Assembly (NCBI GenBank): GCA_010279815.1 | Contig: QEOQ01000192.1 | Coordinates: 240,128 to 304,127, forward strand | DNA: 64,000 nucleotides | Direction of reading: 5' to 3' | From: Brachionus plicatilis | Taxonomy: Eukaryota > Rotifera > Eurotatoria > Ploima > Brachionidae | Part shown: piece after piece, positions 43,288 to 56,412 of the stretch | How positions within the stretch are numbered: position 1 is the first letter of the stretch | Layout: each line of letters opens with the position of its first letter | The notes under the pieces: model-generated | The model's database searches: none | What the model was told of the DNA's origin: nothing | The model's input: the letters and a program-made list of their open reading frames with translations, nothing else | Made by a program: the position numbers and the translations under genes

Positions 43288-46200
43288 ATGACGGATTTGA
43301 ACGAATCCACAAGCACAGACGGCGGCGCGACCACGACCACGACCGCCAACCAACCGGCCGCGCTAGGCCAAGGCCTAGTGGTAGAGGTGCCCCGGGACAT
43401 CAAAGTGCTGGAAACAGCCGAGGAGATCCAGGCGCGACGCGAACAAGTGCTGCAGCGCTACGAGCACTTCAAAGACGCTGCCAAACAGCGCCGAGACAAA
43501 CTGGAGGACGCGCGCGCCTACCAATACTTCAAGCGGGACGCCGACGAGCTAGAAGCATGGATAAACGAAAAACTGCAGACGGCCAACGAAGAGTCGGCCG
43601 CCTCCAAAGACATGACCAACCTGCAGGCCAAAATCCAGAAGCACGAGGCCTTCGAGGCCGAAGTGCACGCGCACTACAACGCCATCGTCAGTCTGGACGA
43701 AATGGGCGCCGAGCTGACCGGCGCCGGCCACTACGCCGCCGACAAAATCCAACAGCGGCTCGACGAAATCCACCGCCTGTGGGAAGAGCTAAAGCTGCGA
43801 CTGCAGACAAAAAACCACCGCTTGCAGCAAACTCTCAAGTTGGTGAAATTTTTGCGCGACTGCGACGAGTTCTTGTTCTGGATCGGCGACAAAGAAACGC
43901 TAGTGAACTCGGACGAGCTCGGCCATGACCTCGAGCACGTCCAAGTGCTGCAAAAAAAGTACGAAGAATTTCAAAAGGACCTGTCCAACCACGAAGACCA
44001 GCTGGTCGAGCTGAACCGGCGCGCCGAGGAGCTCGTCGACACCGCCAAGCACATAGACACGTCACAGATCCGCATCAAACAAAAGGACATGAACGAGGCC
44101 TGGTCGCGTCTCCGCACCCAGGCGGCCCAGCGTCAAGACAAACTATTTGGCGCCCACGAGATCCAGCGGCTGAACCGCGACATCGACGAGGCGATCGCGT
44201 GGATCGCCGAAAAGGACGGCGTGCTGTCCACCGACGAGCTCGGCAAGGACCTTGCCCAGGTCCAGGCGCTCCAGCGGAAACACGAGGCGATCGAACGCGA
44301 CCTGGCCGCCCTCAGCGACAAGTGTCAAGGCCTTAACAACGAGAGCGAACGTTTGCACTCGAGCAACGAGCAATTGACCGGCAAGCTAAGCGAGCTGAAC
44401 GACTATTGGTCGAGGCTGCGCGACAAGGCCGAACAGCGCAGACAAAAACTTCTCAATTCGTACAAGGTGCAACATTTTTTGTCCGATTATCGCGATCTCA
44501 TCAACTGGTACACCGAAATGAGCAACGTGATGAGCAGCGAGGAACAGGCTAAGGACGTGTCGCAGGCAGAGGCACTGCTCGAGCGCCACTCGGAGCACAA
44601 GTCCGAGCTGGAGTCACGTGACGACAATTTGCGCAAGGCGGTGCTAAGCGGCGGCCAGATCGACGACCCACAAATCGACGCCAAAATATCCCAGTTGAAG
44701 GACGAACGCGACAGACTCGAACTAGTGTGGCAACAAAAGCAGGACTTGTACAAACAAGCGCTCGAGTATCAGCTGTTTGTGCGGGACGCGGAGCAGGCGG
44801 ACGCGTGGCTCGCCAAACAAGAGTCGTTTTTGGCCAACGAACAGCTCGGCGACTCGCTGGACGACGCCGAGGCGCTCCTAAAAAAACACGACGACTTCGA
44901 AAAGTCGCTGGCCGCCCAGGAGGAGAAGGCGCGACAGCTGGAGGAGACGGCCCAGCGTCTAGTGGCCGCGCGCACCCTCAATTGGTCGGACGTGGACGCC
45001 ACTAAGAGCCGGCTTAAGGAGAGACGCGACCGCATGCGTCAACGGTGCGAGCAACGCAAGGCCATGCTCAGCGAGGCCAACAAGTACTTTATGTTCGAGC
45101 GCGACTGTCACGAGCTCACCAGCTGGACTAACGAAAAGTTCAAGATAGCCCAGTCCCAGGAGTACCTGGACCCGTCGAATCTGCAGGCCAAGCAGCAGAA
45201 GCACGCCAACTTCGAGGCCGAGCTGACCGCGCACCAACCGCGCATCGAAGCGCTGTGCCAGCACGGCCAGCTGCTGGTGAGCGCGCACCACTACAACGCG
45301 GACAAAATCGAGCGCAGCATCGCTCAAATAATGCGCCAGTGGGACCAGCTGGTCGAGGCGACCGAGCAGAAGGGCGGGCGGCTGCGCGAGGCCACCGACG
45401 GCCAGACGTTCAACCGCGGCCTCGAAGACCTTGACCTTTGGTTGAACGAGTGCGACGCCCAGTTGCTAGCCGACGACTATGGCAAAGATTTGATCGGCGT
45501 GCAAAATTTGCAGAAAAAACTCAAAGATCTTGAGACGGACATAGTGACGCGCAAAGAACGCATCGATGCCGTCAAACAAACGGCCGATCAATTCGAACAA
45601 TCGGGACACTTTGACGCCGTGAACATTAAGCGCAAGTGCGATCAAGTGCTGAACAAATTCGAGGCGCTGTTCGTGCCGCTCAAACATCGCAAAGAAAAGC
45701 TTGCCGAATCGCTGCAGCTGCAGCAGTTGTTGCGCGACATAGACGACGAAGAAACGTGGATTAGAGAAAAAGAGCCGGCCATTGGTGCCCAGGTGTGGTC
45801 GTCGCGCGGACGCGATCTCATCGGAGTTAAAAATTTGTGTCAAAAGCATCAGGCGTTCATGTCCGATTTGCAGAGTCACGAGCCGCGTATTCGCAAGACG
45901 TGCAACGCCGCCGAGGACATGATTCAGCGGGCGCACTTTGCCGCCGCCGACATCAAAAAACGCTGCGTCGGCCTGCAGACCAAATGGCAGTGTTTGAAGG
46001 ACCGGGCCCAGCAGCGCAAACAGGACTTGGACGAGGCGTTGCACGCCCAGCAGTATTTTACGGACGCGGCCGAGGCCGAGTCGTGGATGACGGAAAAAGA
46101 GCCGATAGTGGGCTCGCACGACTACGGCAAGGACGAGGACGCCGCCGAGGCCCTGCTCAAAAAGCATCACGCTCTCATGGCCGACATTGACGCCTACCAG

Positions 46201-49200
46201 TCCACTGTGTTCACCGAGCTGAGGGCCCAGGCGGACAAGTGCGCCGCTCATAAGACAAATAGATCGTCGGTGTCCGATCCGAGTGTGCTCGGCGAGCGAC
46301 AGTGTGTGGTCGTGTTGTACGACTATACGGAGCAGAGTCCGCGCGATGTGTCCGTGAAAAAGGGCGACGTGCTCACGTTGCTCAATGCGAACAACAAAGA
46401 CTGGTGGAAAGTGGAGATCAATGACCGACAGGGCTTTGTGCCGGCCGCCTATGTCAAGCGAATTGAGATGTCGGGCGACAGTCAAACAGAAGCTGTGCCT
46501 GGCTTGAGTGTGCCGTCGAGACAAGAGCAAATTGAGAAAAAGTATTTGGACTTGTTGGAGTTGGGCCGCGAGCGCAGCTTGAAATTGCAGCAGGCGTGCG
46601 ACGCGCACAAAATTGTGAGAGACGCGGCCGAGCTGGCCTTGTGGATCGAGGACAAGGAGAAAATTGCCAGCGAGGAGGAGACTGGACAGAGTGCCGAGGA
46701 AATCGAGCTGATCAGCAGACGCTTCGAGGACTTTAAAAAAGACCTCAAAGTAAACGAGGACAAGATTGACGAGTTGAATCGCATGAGTGAACGACTTAGA
46801 CAGATTGGCGAAATTGACTCGGCTAACAAAATTCAGTCCGAGGTCGAAATTTTGAATATTAAGTGGACCGAGCTGCAGAAGGTGACTGCGCATCGTCAGC
46901 ACAAGCTAATGTCGGCTCATGAGGTGCAGAGGTTTCAGCGAGACACGGATGAGACCATGGACTGGATCAATGAGAAAAATGAGGCTATTCATTTGGACGT
47001 GGAGTTGGGACACGATTTGCCCAGTGTGAAAAGACTGCAGCGAAAGCATGACGGATTTGAGAGGGACTTGGAGGCGCTTGGAAATCGGATACGCGAGTTG
47101 GACGACATATCGCAAAAGTTGATGAACACGCATCAGGCACAGGCCGAGGAGATTTATCAGAAGCAGATTCGTATACAGCAGGCGTGGACCGAGTTGACGC
47201 AGAAGGCCGACGCCAAAAAAACACGATTGCTTGATGCGTTTGACTATCAGAATTTTGTGGCCAATTTTAGGGACTTGACTTCTTGGATTAATTCGATGAT
47301 TGCCCAGGTGTCTAGCGATGAGTTGGCAAAGGATGTGGCCGGTGCTGAAGCTCTACTCGAACGAAATCATGTAAGTTTTGACTGATGCTGTCACTTTTTG
47401 GACACTTTTTTTTTTAACAAAATTTATTTCACTTATTATTAAAGCGGGTTTTTTAAGTATTTTTTAAGCCAAATTAATTGACTTGAATTTCTTTTTTCTT
47501 TTTTTTTTCCAAAGTCAATTTTAAATTTAAATTTTAGTTTCTTTCCTGCTGTTTGACAAAAATTCATGTGACCGCCATTATTAATGCCGGGAACGACAAA
47601 ATATTATTTTGGCCGCCACTATAGTAGCCTGGAACGGCAAAATATTATTTTGACCGCCACTATTATAGGGTTTTGTGAAATTCAGTACAAAATGAAAAAA
47701 AGAACAGAAAAAAATATAAAAAAATTGAAAAACTTTTTTTCTAAAGGTTTAAACTTAATTCTGTAAATGCAACATAGTGCAACATTAAAAGTTGCATCAA
47801 ATATCTATTTCTGCTAAATTTGCAGAGTTCAACAGAAATTAAATTTCAATATAATCGAGCGTAGTGCATTTTGCAGAGATTTTGCACATCATTAGCAGAC
47901 TTTTACAGTTGATGCAACTTTGAATGTTGCACCATTCTACATTCACAGAATTAATTTTAAACTTTTAGAAAAACAGTTATTTAATTTTTTTACACTTTGT
48001 TCCGTTCGTTTGTGCTGAAATTCACAAAACCCTATTATAGCTTGGAACGGCAAAATATTATTTTGGCCACTATAAAAACTGCCTGGAACGGTAAAAAATT
48101 CTATTTTATTTTACCGAACCGGCCAATAACTCAATATTAATTTTGACATGAAAAAATTTAAATTCAAGTCATGACTTTGGCTTAATTTGCTGACTTAAAA
48201 ACTAGTCTGGTCATTATTATACAGTAGCTTTTATCTAAATTGAATTTTGTTTGAAGATCTTACAGATTAGAAAAAAAGATTTTTTTTTTGATTCATACTT
48301 ATTTGTTAATGTCACAATTTTTACCATATTGGATTCAGTCAAACTTGGATATAACGAAATAGTTGCGCATTGACTTAGGACATTCGGAATATCGAAAATT
48401 AGATTTAAAGAATTTTAAGTTAAGTTTTAAAATTTTTATTTAAAAAAAATTGGGTAAAAATTTTCTTTTTAACTATTGTCCATTTTTGACTGTTCCATGC
48501 AAATTGTTTTCAAATAAATAGTTTTCTGAACCAACTAGATTATTTTCATTTAGTTTTAATCTTTTTTCGATGACGAATCTTTAATAGATATATGACGATA
48601 GAATGTCAATACTTCTAGTATTATTTTATTTAGCTTTAATTTCCGGACAGTCTAAAGTTAAAAAAAAATCAGATATCCTTTAAAACATTAAAACAGATAT
48701 TATTATTTCAATAAAAATAACTATTTTAATAATCATTCTTTTCATAATTGACATGAAAAAAATAAAAAAAAATAAATTTGGATAAAAATAAGTATACTGT
48801 ATAATATTCTCATGAAAATAGTAGTATTAACATATGCCCAGGTTTTTATTAGAATCTACAACTAAGATTCTTTAAAAATCAACTTCTAAAAAACGTGTGA
48901 AATTTTTTTTTCTAATTAAAAATTAATTATTTAAAAAAATCTTCTGAATAGATTCATCGGCTTCAAATAGAGGCCAAATACCAAAGAATGGTAAAATCAT
49001 CTGAACCTCTAAATAAATGACTCCTTACTATCTCCTTACTCTAAATTTTTTTAACACTCTTTTGTATGTGCTCTTAACTGGATTTGTTCTCTTGAACTAT
49101 TAGAAAACTTCTTTTAATTTTAATCAAAATTAGTGTTAATTTTTTGCATCTTATTAGGAGCATCGTATGGAAATTGATGCCCGTGGTGATACGTTCCAAG

Positions 49201-52200
49201 AGTTCGAAGACTTTGGCAATGAACTGATAAGAAATGGTCACTATGAGAGCGAGAATATTCGCGAAAAGCTGGAGGAGATGCAGCAAATGAGAGATCAATT
49301 GGAGCAGGCATGGAAAGCCCGTCAGGATAAATTAGATCAATGTTTGGAGCTTCAATTGTTCAACAGAGACAGCGAAACTGCTGAGCAATGGATGAAATCG
49401 AGAGAAAATGCACTCAAAGATGACAATTCTCAGTCAGGAAGCTCTGGCGATGGCGTCGAAGCAGCTATAAAGAGACATGAGGACTTTGACAGAGCTATAA
49501 ACGCTCAAGAGGAGAAAATAGCCAACTTAAAAGACTTTGCTGCTACTTTGATTCAAAACGAACATTATGATAAGGAAAATGTTCAGAACAGAATTGATGA
49601 CGTTCTGCAAAGATGGGAAAAATTAAGACAGGCCTTGCTCGAGCATAGATCAAAATTGGGTGAATCACAAACTTTGCAGGACTTTTCACGTGACGCAGAC
49701 GAAATCGAAGCATGGATTATTGAGAAGCTTCAAGGTGCCACTGATGATACTCTCAAAGAGCCGTCTAATATTCAGGTAAATTATCAAATAAACATTTAAC
49801 AAATACAGAATATTAAAAATTTTAACCAGATTAATAACGATTTACAGTTAGGAAAAGCTGAGGTATTAATACATTTTCTTTAAAAAAATAATTAAGCTTG
49901 TTGATTAGTTTTTTTTGAGTAAAGTTTGCTTTTAGGCATGAATACTAACGTACATTAGCAAACTAACACAAATTTTTTAAATTCATCAAAGTTATTATTA
50001 ATATGAATAAAAAAAATTAAAATAATAATTAAGATGTTCTTTGATAAAAAAATTTTATGCCAAGGCTTAATTTTAGCATTAGAATTACAAAATTTTTATT
50101 TGACTGTCAATGTTTTATCCATGGTTCAATAATAGTTTTGATTTTTTTGTTTACATTCAATTATTAGAAAACTTGTAAAGAATTTTTTTTTATTTTTATT
50201 TTAAAAATTTAAACAAAATTACAAATTTAAATTCAGAAAAAAAATTGAATAAATTTTTATTTGACGGAAATTGAAGTTTATGATAAAAATTTAATAATCA
50301 TGGTGCTAAATTACTATCAAATTATTTTTTATTTAAGTATTTCATTTAATAAAGTGCAGAAGCATATTTTATAGGAAGTTTTAAAAATTTGACTTAAATT
50401 TTTTTAAAGCTCTGTAAAATTTTTTATTTTCAGAATAATCCATCATAACATCCATTCATGCTTCAATATTATCTACCATTGCTTTCTTTTCATTAAATTT
50501 ATAATTAAGATTCTTTAGACAATATATCGTCCCATAAAATTTATAAGTGAAAAATTCAGATAGAAAAATCATTAATTCAAACATTTCATTGAAAAATTAT
50601 TATATTTTAAAATATTAGATGAAAAAATTAAGGAAATTTTTTTCTAAACTAATCCAAAAAAACAATCTTTCAAAATAGCTTGGATCGTTAAAAAAATTAA
50701 AAAAAATTAAATTAAAGTAATTTGTTAACATTTAAGTGAATTGCTAAAATTTTATTATCTTATTTTTTATGAATTTAAAAATTAAATATAAATTTAATTT
50801 ATTAAAAAAAAATTGATTTATTAAACCTCAATTTTGTTTCCATCAAATTTGTATTTGATTAATATTTTTTGATTAAAAATTTATCTATGGCGTTGCTTTT
50901 TTTTTTATAAATTATTGATCTTGATAATTAAAATTTTATCATAAATTTAAATTTGCCGAAAAAAAAACTTCATTCAATTAAATTAAAAAATCAATTAAAT
51001 TTCCAAGATTTAAATTCAAAAATTTCAAAAAAATTAAATAAACTTATTAAATAAATCAAAATAGAAAAAGAAGGAAATTAAAATTTTTCAATGATTTAGT
51101 AAATTAAATAATTAATAAATTCACAAAATTAATAAATTCATCTTTCTAGTCAAAGATTTATTAATGTTTATTGGTTAATATTTTTTCTATTATACTTTAA
51201 AATTAAAAGAAAAAAAATCAATCGACTGATTATATAAGATTAAAAAAGAAAAAGAAAGCGACTGAAATTTTGACAATTAAATAAATAAAAAATTATTTAA
51301 TTTATTGATTGATCTCTCTTGGGCTAAAAAATAAATAGAACGATTTTTTTTTGGTTAATGGTATTTTGTAAATAATTAAAGTTGAAAATTTAATTTTTGG
51401 AAATTAAAAAAAAAAATTGTCAGAATTAGAAAATTGATCTCTTAATTTAACGATTAGATAGAACGATATTTTTTAACGATATCATTAAATTTTTTTAATG
51501 AACGAAATAAATTTTAAAAAATTAAATGAAAAATTAAATTTAAAAAATTTATTAAGTCAGAATATTTAAAGTCGAAAATTTAATTTTTGTAAATTAAAAA
51601 AAAAAAATAGTTTTCAGAATTAATTAATGCTGTCTTTAAATAAATTAAAAAATTGAATGAAAAATTAAATAAGTCAAAAAATTTAAAGTAAAAAATTCAA
51701 CTTTTGTCAATTTAATAAATAATTGATTTTATTAGGGTTAAATTTTTTGAATAAAATATAGAACAATTTTTTTTTTAATTAATGGTGTTTTTTAATAAAT
51801 TAAAAAAAAAAAAAATGAATAATAATATTTTTGTTTCTAAAGAGCCGCCTGCAAAAGCATCAGGTAATGGAGGCAGAAATTTTGGCGAACTCGGACCGCA
51901 TCGGCAATGTGCTGGGCACAGGCAAAAGTAAATACCATTTCAAAAAAAAGACCATCTCAAAACCTATTTAACTAACATACCTTTTCTAACAGACCTGATC
52001 GGAAACGACAAGTGCCACGGCCTGGAGAACGAAGTGGACAACCGTTTGGCGCGCATCACCGAACAGTGGGAATTTCTGGTCCAAAAATCAAAAGAAAAGT
52101 CTCTCAAGCTGAAAGAGGCGTCCAAACAGCAAACATTTAACGCGGGCGTCAAGGACATCGAGTTCTGGCTGGGCCTGGTCGAGAACCAGCTGCAGAACGA

Positions 52201-54568
52201 AGAGCTGGGCCGCGACTTGGCCTCGGTACAAAACCTGCTCAAAAAGCACCAACTTATCGAGGCGGACATCCAGGCGCACGAAGAGCCCATTGCCGAGCTG
52301 AACGACTTTGCGCAACAATTCATCAACAACAACCTGTTCGAGACCAACGCCATCCAGGCCACCATCGACCAGATAAACGCGAGACAAGAAGCGGCAAAGC
52401 AGGCGGCCCAGCAGCGGCGTCAGCGTCTCGCCGAGGCCAACACTCTCTTCCAATTTGGCCGCGATCTCGACGACGAAGAGGCCTGGATCAAAGAAAAAAA
52501 GCTGCTCGTGAGCACCGAGGACTTTGGACGCGACTTGGCCTCGGTGCAAAACCTGCGCAAAAAACACAAGCGTCTGGACGCCGAGCTGCAGTCGCACGAG
52601 CCCGCCGTCCACCACCTGCAGCACACCGCCCAAAAGCTGCTCACCGAGTCCAACATCGGCACCAGGGACGTGGCCAAGCGGGTCGAGCAGCTGGCGGCCA
52701 ACTGGCACGAGCTCAAAGAGCTGAGCGGCGAGCGGGGCCAGCGCCTCGACCAGTCGCTCAAGTACCAGAGCTGGCTGGCCACTCTGGAAGAGGAGCTGTC
52801 GTGGATCAACGAAAAACAGCACGTCATTCAGTCGAACGAGCTCGGCTCGTCGCTGCCGTCCGCCCAGGGCCTCATCAAAAAGCACGACGCCTTCGACACC
52901 GACTTCAACGTGCACAGAGAACGCCTGCTCGACCTGGTCGACCAGGGACGTCAGCTCGCGGACGCCGGCAACCACCACGCCGGCCAAATAGCCGACGCTA
53001 GCCGTGCCGCCGAGCAGCTCATCGCCAATTTGGCGGAGGTGGCCGCGCGACGCAAAAGCCGCCTTCAGCAAAACTGGTCCGTGCTGCAGTTTTTCTGGAA
53101 GGCCGAGGTGGTCGAGTCGTGGATCGGCGAAAAGCAGGCCCAACTGCACTCGGACGACTGCGGCCACAATTTGGCTTCGGTGCAAAATTTGCTAGCCCGA
53201 CACGACACGTTCACGTCCGGCCTCGAGGCCTTCAACAACGAGGGCATCAAGACCATCCAGCAGCTCAACGAGCAAATAAGCGGCGCTCTGCACACCGACG
53301 AGTTGACGCGCGTTCACCAACGCTACGACCAAGTGTACGAGCGGTGGCAAGCGCTGTTGGCCGCCAGTGACTCGCGCAAGGCCCAGCTAAAAGTGGCCGA
53401 GGCCAAATTTCGCCACATTGACGAACTTTACTTGAAATTTGCCAAAAAGGCGTCCACTTTTAACTCGTGGTTCGAGAACGCCGAAGAGGACCTAACCGAT
53501 CCGGTACGCTGCAACACCATTGATGAGATACGCGAGCTCATAAGCGCACACGAACGATTTTTGGCCACGTTGGACAACGCGGTCGTCGACTTCGAAGAAC
53601 TGCAAAAACTCGACACAGAAATAAAGTCGGTGCAGCAAGGCGCCAATCCGTACACTTGGTTCACTATGGAGACTTTGCGCGACACTTGGCGCTCGCTCCA
53701 AAAGGCGATTAAGGACCGCGAGGCCGACCTGCAGTCCGAACAGAAGCGACAGGAGGACAATGATCAGCTAAGACAGCAGTTTGCTCGACTGGCGTCCGAC
53801 TTTTACCGCTGGTTGACGGACACGCGCAACACCATGATGGAAATTGGCAGTCAGTCGAGCACACTCGAGCACCAGTTGGTGGCCACTAGACTCAAGTTGG
53901 AGGAGGTGCGCAACGTCAAGCCGCAGTTTAAAAAAATAGAGGAGCTGTCGTCCGGGCTGGAAGAGCGGCTCATTCTGGACAACAAGTACACTGAGCACAG
54001 TGTGCTGAGTTTGGCGCAGGCGTGGGACCAGCTGGACCAGTTGGGCATGAGGATGATACACAATTTGGAGCAGCAGATCCAGGCGAGAAATCAGTCGGGG
54101 GTGACCGAGTCCTCGCTAAGAGAGTTTTCCATGATGTTCAAGCATTTTGATAGGGAAAAGTCGGGACGATTGGACCACGACCAGTTCAAGTCGTGTCTGA
54201 GGGCGCTTGGACATGATTTGCCCATGCCTGAGCCCGGACAGATGGACATTGTGTTCGAGAGCATATTGAATGTGGTGGATCCGAATCGCGATGGTTTTGT
54301 CAGTCTGCAGGACTATATGGCGTTTATGATTAGCAGCGAGACTGATAATATATCGTCGGTGGACGATGTGATCAATGCGTTCAAGGCTTTGACTGAGAAT
54401 GGAGACAGGTTGTTTATTACGAGAGAGGAGTTGGTGTCGAATTTGGCGCCTGATCAGGCCGAGTATTGTATTAGGAGAATGAGGCCGTATAAGGATCCTA
54501 TCAAGGGCTTTGAGATAAATAATGCGTTTGATTATGAAGAGTTTACCAATTCGCTTTTCAGCAGTTGA
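43288..54568 (+). CDS. SPTAN1: Alpha-spectrin (non-erythroid type), complete
   Basis: Exons are 43288-47370, 49158-49775, 51843-51927 and 51993-54568, GT-AG and in phase, giving 2,453 residues against about 2,415-2,477 in fly and human. Spectrin repeats run throughout ([74 protein letters not shown]). An SH3 domain lies at about 1000-1062 ([40 protein letters not shown]). Two calcium-binding EF-hands follow near the end ([24 protein letters not shown]) with a third degenerate hand. The last 25 repeats end TYTEHS-type linkers before EF hands, as in the family. The vertebrate calmodulin/calpain insert after the SH3 domain is absent, as expected in invertebrates. With beta-spectrin it forms the membrane skeleton linked to actin and ankyrin. 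Exons 1 and 4 are much richer in GC than everything around them; exon 2 is AT-rich. The start is the first ATG, 6 bp after a leader acceptor. Confidence 0.97.
47560..48120. repeat. Minisatellite (about 43-47 bp units) in spectrin intron 1
   Basis: Units of the form CCGCCACTATTATAGCCTGG then AACGGCAAAATATTATTTTG occur about four times, two and a half before and one and a half after the inserted foldback element at 47667-48033. Confidence 0.75.
47662..48038. mobile_element. Foldback MITE (47667-48033) with ATTAT target duplication
   Basis: ATTAT at 47662-47666 and 48034-48038 flanks a 367-bp element that begins AGGGTTTTGTGAAATTCAG and ends with the inverse (CTGAAATTCACAAAACCCT). The arms stay complementary deep inside: GTTTAAACTTAATTCTGT with ACAGAATTAATTTTAAAC, and ATGCAACATAGTGCAACAT with ATGTTGCACCATTCTACAT, then AGTTGCATCAA with TTGATGCAACT. 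Almost the whole element can fold on itself. Removing it and one ATTAT restores a minisatellite unit. Confidence 0.8.
48336..48798. mobile_element. Possible second pogo-like element (weak)
   Basis: CAGTCAAACTTGGATATAACGAAAT begins at 48336; its first 20 bases closely resemble the right end of the pogo element at 3.7 kb. A candidate inverse end (AAGTATACTG|TA) lies near 48789-48798 but matches poorly. No coding remnant is seen. It sits inside spectrin intron 1. Confidence 0.35.
49776..51842. other. Alpha-spectrin intron 2 (2.07 kb)
   Basis: Extremely AT-rich intron between GTAAAT donor and CTAAAG acceptor. No gene or recognisable element inside. Confidence 0.8.
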
Positions 54569-55285
54569 TTTATGAGTTGAATAATTTTTAGGAGACACTT
54601 TGGTTATTCTCCTATGATTAAATTTTTTTTTTTTATTTAGAAATTTACTATTAGTTTGCTTCGTTTAATAAATTAGTAAGAGAAATAGTTTTTTCTTCAA
54701 AATTTTTTAATTAATTGAAAAAATATGTGAAAAAATAACAAAACTAACAAAATTGAATGTAAGTGTTTGAGTAGAACAAGCTAAAGAACGAAGTCAGTTG
54801 ATAAAAGACAATTGTTACTATGATCTACGATCCTCAAATTCAATAACTTATCAAGTTATTTATCTTGATGTTTTGATTAAATTAATTTAATATAAAGTGT
54901 CATCGTTATCTCAATGACCATTGTCTACAATCTTTCCTACTTTTAATATTTTATTTGATATTATCTTGATTTGTGATTGATGTTTTTTAATTATTTCTTT
55001 TACTATAAAAATGTAATACTTTATTTCATTTATTCGTCTTATTTGAATATTTCCACAAACAACATAAACGTTTACCTAGGCCTATTGTCGTATTTGTTAT
55101 AAGTGTAATTTTATCATTTAATAAAATAAATTCTAAAAAACAAACAAACTGAGTTTTATTAACTTAACCTTATTCGGGGGTTAACACAATTATTCAGTTT
55201 AAAGCTAAATCAGTCGATCATTTTAAAAACAAAGGCATTACTTAATGTTAGAATAAAACGGATCTTTTACAAAAGGGAGATCTAT
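54569..55285. other. 3' flank of alpha-spectrin
   Basis: AT-rich; an AATAAA-type signal occurs near 54667 (TTTAATAAATTAG) and others near 55118-55130. No gene recognised. Confidence 0.5.
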
Positions 55286-55288
55286 TTC

Positions 55289-55919
55289 TTTCAGCTAGTA
55301 AATTTTTTTCTTCTGCTATTAAATTTTTTTTTAACTGCTAGTAAAAAAAATTAATTAATGATAGCTAAATTTTTTTTTGGCTTCCTAAAAAATTAAATAA
55401 TGAATTACTGAATTAATTAACTTGAAAAATGATATATAAACAAATAATTGATAACTTCAGGCAAGCTACTCCTTTGGAAAATTCGTTTCAAGAGTATAAC
55501 GTTTTATTCAATGTTATAAATAGATAAAACTTATCAAATCCTTTACAATTAGATGAACCGATTGATTTAAATTTTGGTCAAAATTATCAAGCTGATGTAC
55601 AAAAATCTTCAAATGGTCCAAAACGTCGTGGCAGACCTCGTGGTTCTACAACTATAAAAAGAAATACAGAAAATAGTTCGGTCAGAAAATCAAAAAGAGA
55701 GCGAAAAAACTAAAATTGATATTTCCATTTGAAATTTTATATTTTTGTCAGTACTTAGCTTAATTTTTTTATTCTCTTTTTCAACTTTAAAATGATTAAA
55801 ATTTTATAAAAATATTTTTGGTTATTTTTTTATGCTTTTATTTTTGCTTTCATAAAGATAATTTTAATAGTAGGTGAAAATAAATTGCTAGCAGAAGAAA
55901 ATAATTTACTAGCAGAAGG
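55289..55919 (+). mobile_element. Unclassified TIR element carrying an AT-hook reading frame
   Basis: The left end (about 55289-55352) holds three imperfect units of the form TCTGCTAGTAAATTTTTTTT in tandem. The right end (about 55862-55919) holds three units in opposite orientation (AAATAATTTACTAGCAGAAG and relatives), so the 630-bp element has inverted ends each made of a tandem triplet. Between them a plus-strand frame runs from ATG at 55429 to TAA at 55711-55713 with one in-frame TAA (55525-55527). After that stop it reads DEPIDLNFGQNYQADVQKSS then GPKRRGRPRGSTTIKR and ends KSKRERKN. KRRGRPRGS is a classical AT-hook, which binds the minor groove of AT-rich DNA. No transposase signature and no clear target duplication were seen. 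Family unknown. Confidence 0.6.
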
Positions 55920-55975
55920 TTAGCTATTACTATTTTGTTTGTTATTATTAAAAAATTTTAAATTTTTGTGAATTC

Positions 55976-56412
55976 NNNNNNNNNNNNNNNNNNNNNNNNN
56001 NNNNNNNNNNNNNNNNNNNNNNNNNNNNNNNNNNNNNNNNNNNNNNNNNNNNNNNNNNNNNNNNNNNNNNNNNNNNNNNNNNNNNNNNNNNNNNNNNNNN
56101 NNNNNNNNNNNNNNNNNNNNNNNNNNNNNNNNNNNNNNNNNNNNNNNNNNNNNNNNNNNNNNNNNNNNNNNNNNNNNNNNNNNNNNNNNNNNNNNNNNNN
56201 NNNNNNNNNNNNNNNNNNNNNNNNNNNNNNNNNNNNNNNNNNNNNNNNNNNNNNNNNNNNNNNNNNNNNNNNNNNNNNNNNNNNNNNNNNNNNNNNNNNN
56301 NNNNNNNNNNNNNNNNNNNNNNNNNNNNNNNNNNNNNNNNNNNNNNNNNNNNNNNNNNNNNNNNNNNNNNNNNNNNNNNNNNNNNNNNNNNNNNNNNNNN
56401 NNNNNNNNNNNN
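55976..56412. other. Assembly gap (437 N)
   Basis: Run of N. Open frames crossing it are artefacts. Confidence 0.99.

Noticed and set aside
45466..46902. 478-codon minus-strand open frame inside alpha-spectrin
   Set aside because: Antisense shadow of a GC-rich, biased coding exon; its amino-acid composition mirrors the spectrin codons and it has no family resemblance. The same applies to the many other antisense frames over 43.5-47.2 kb and 52.0-54.6 kb.
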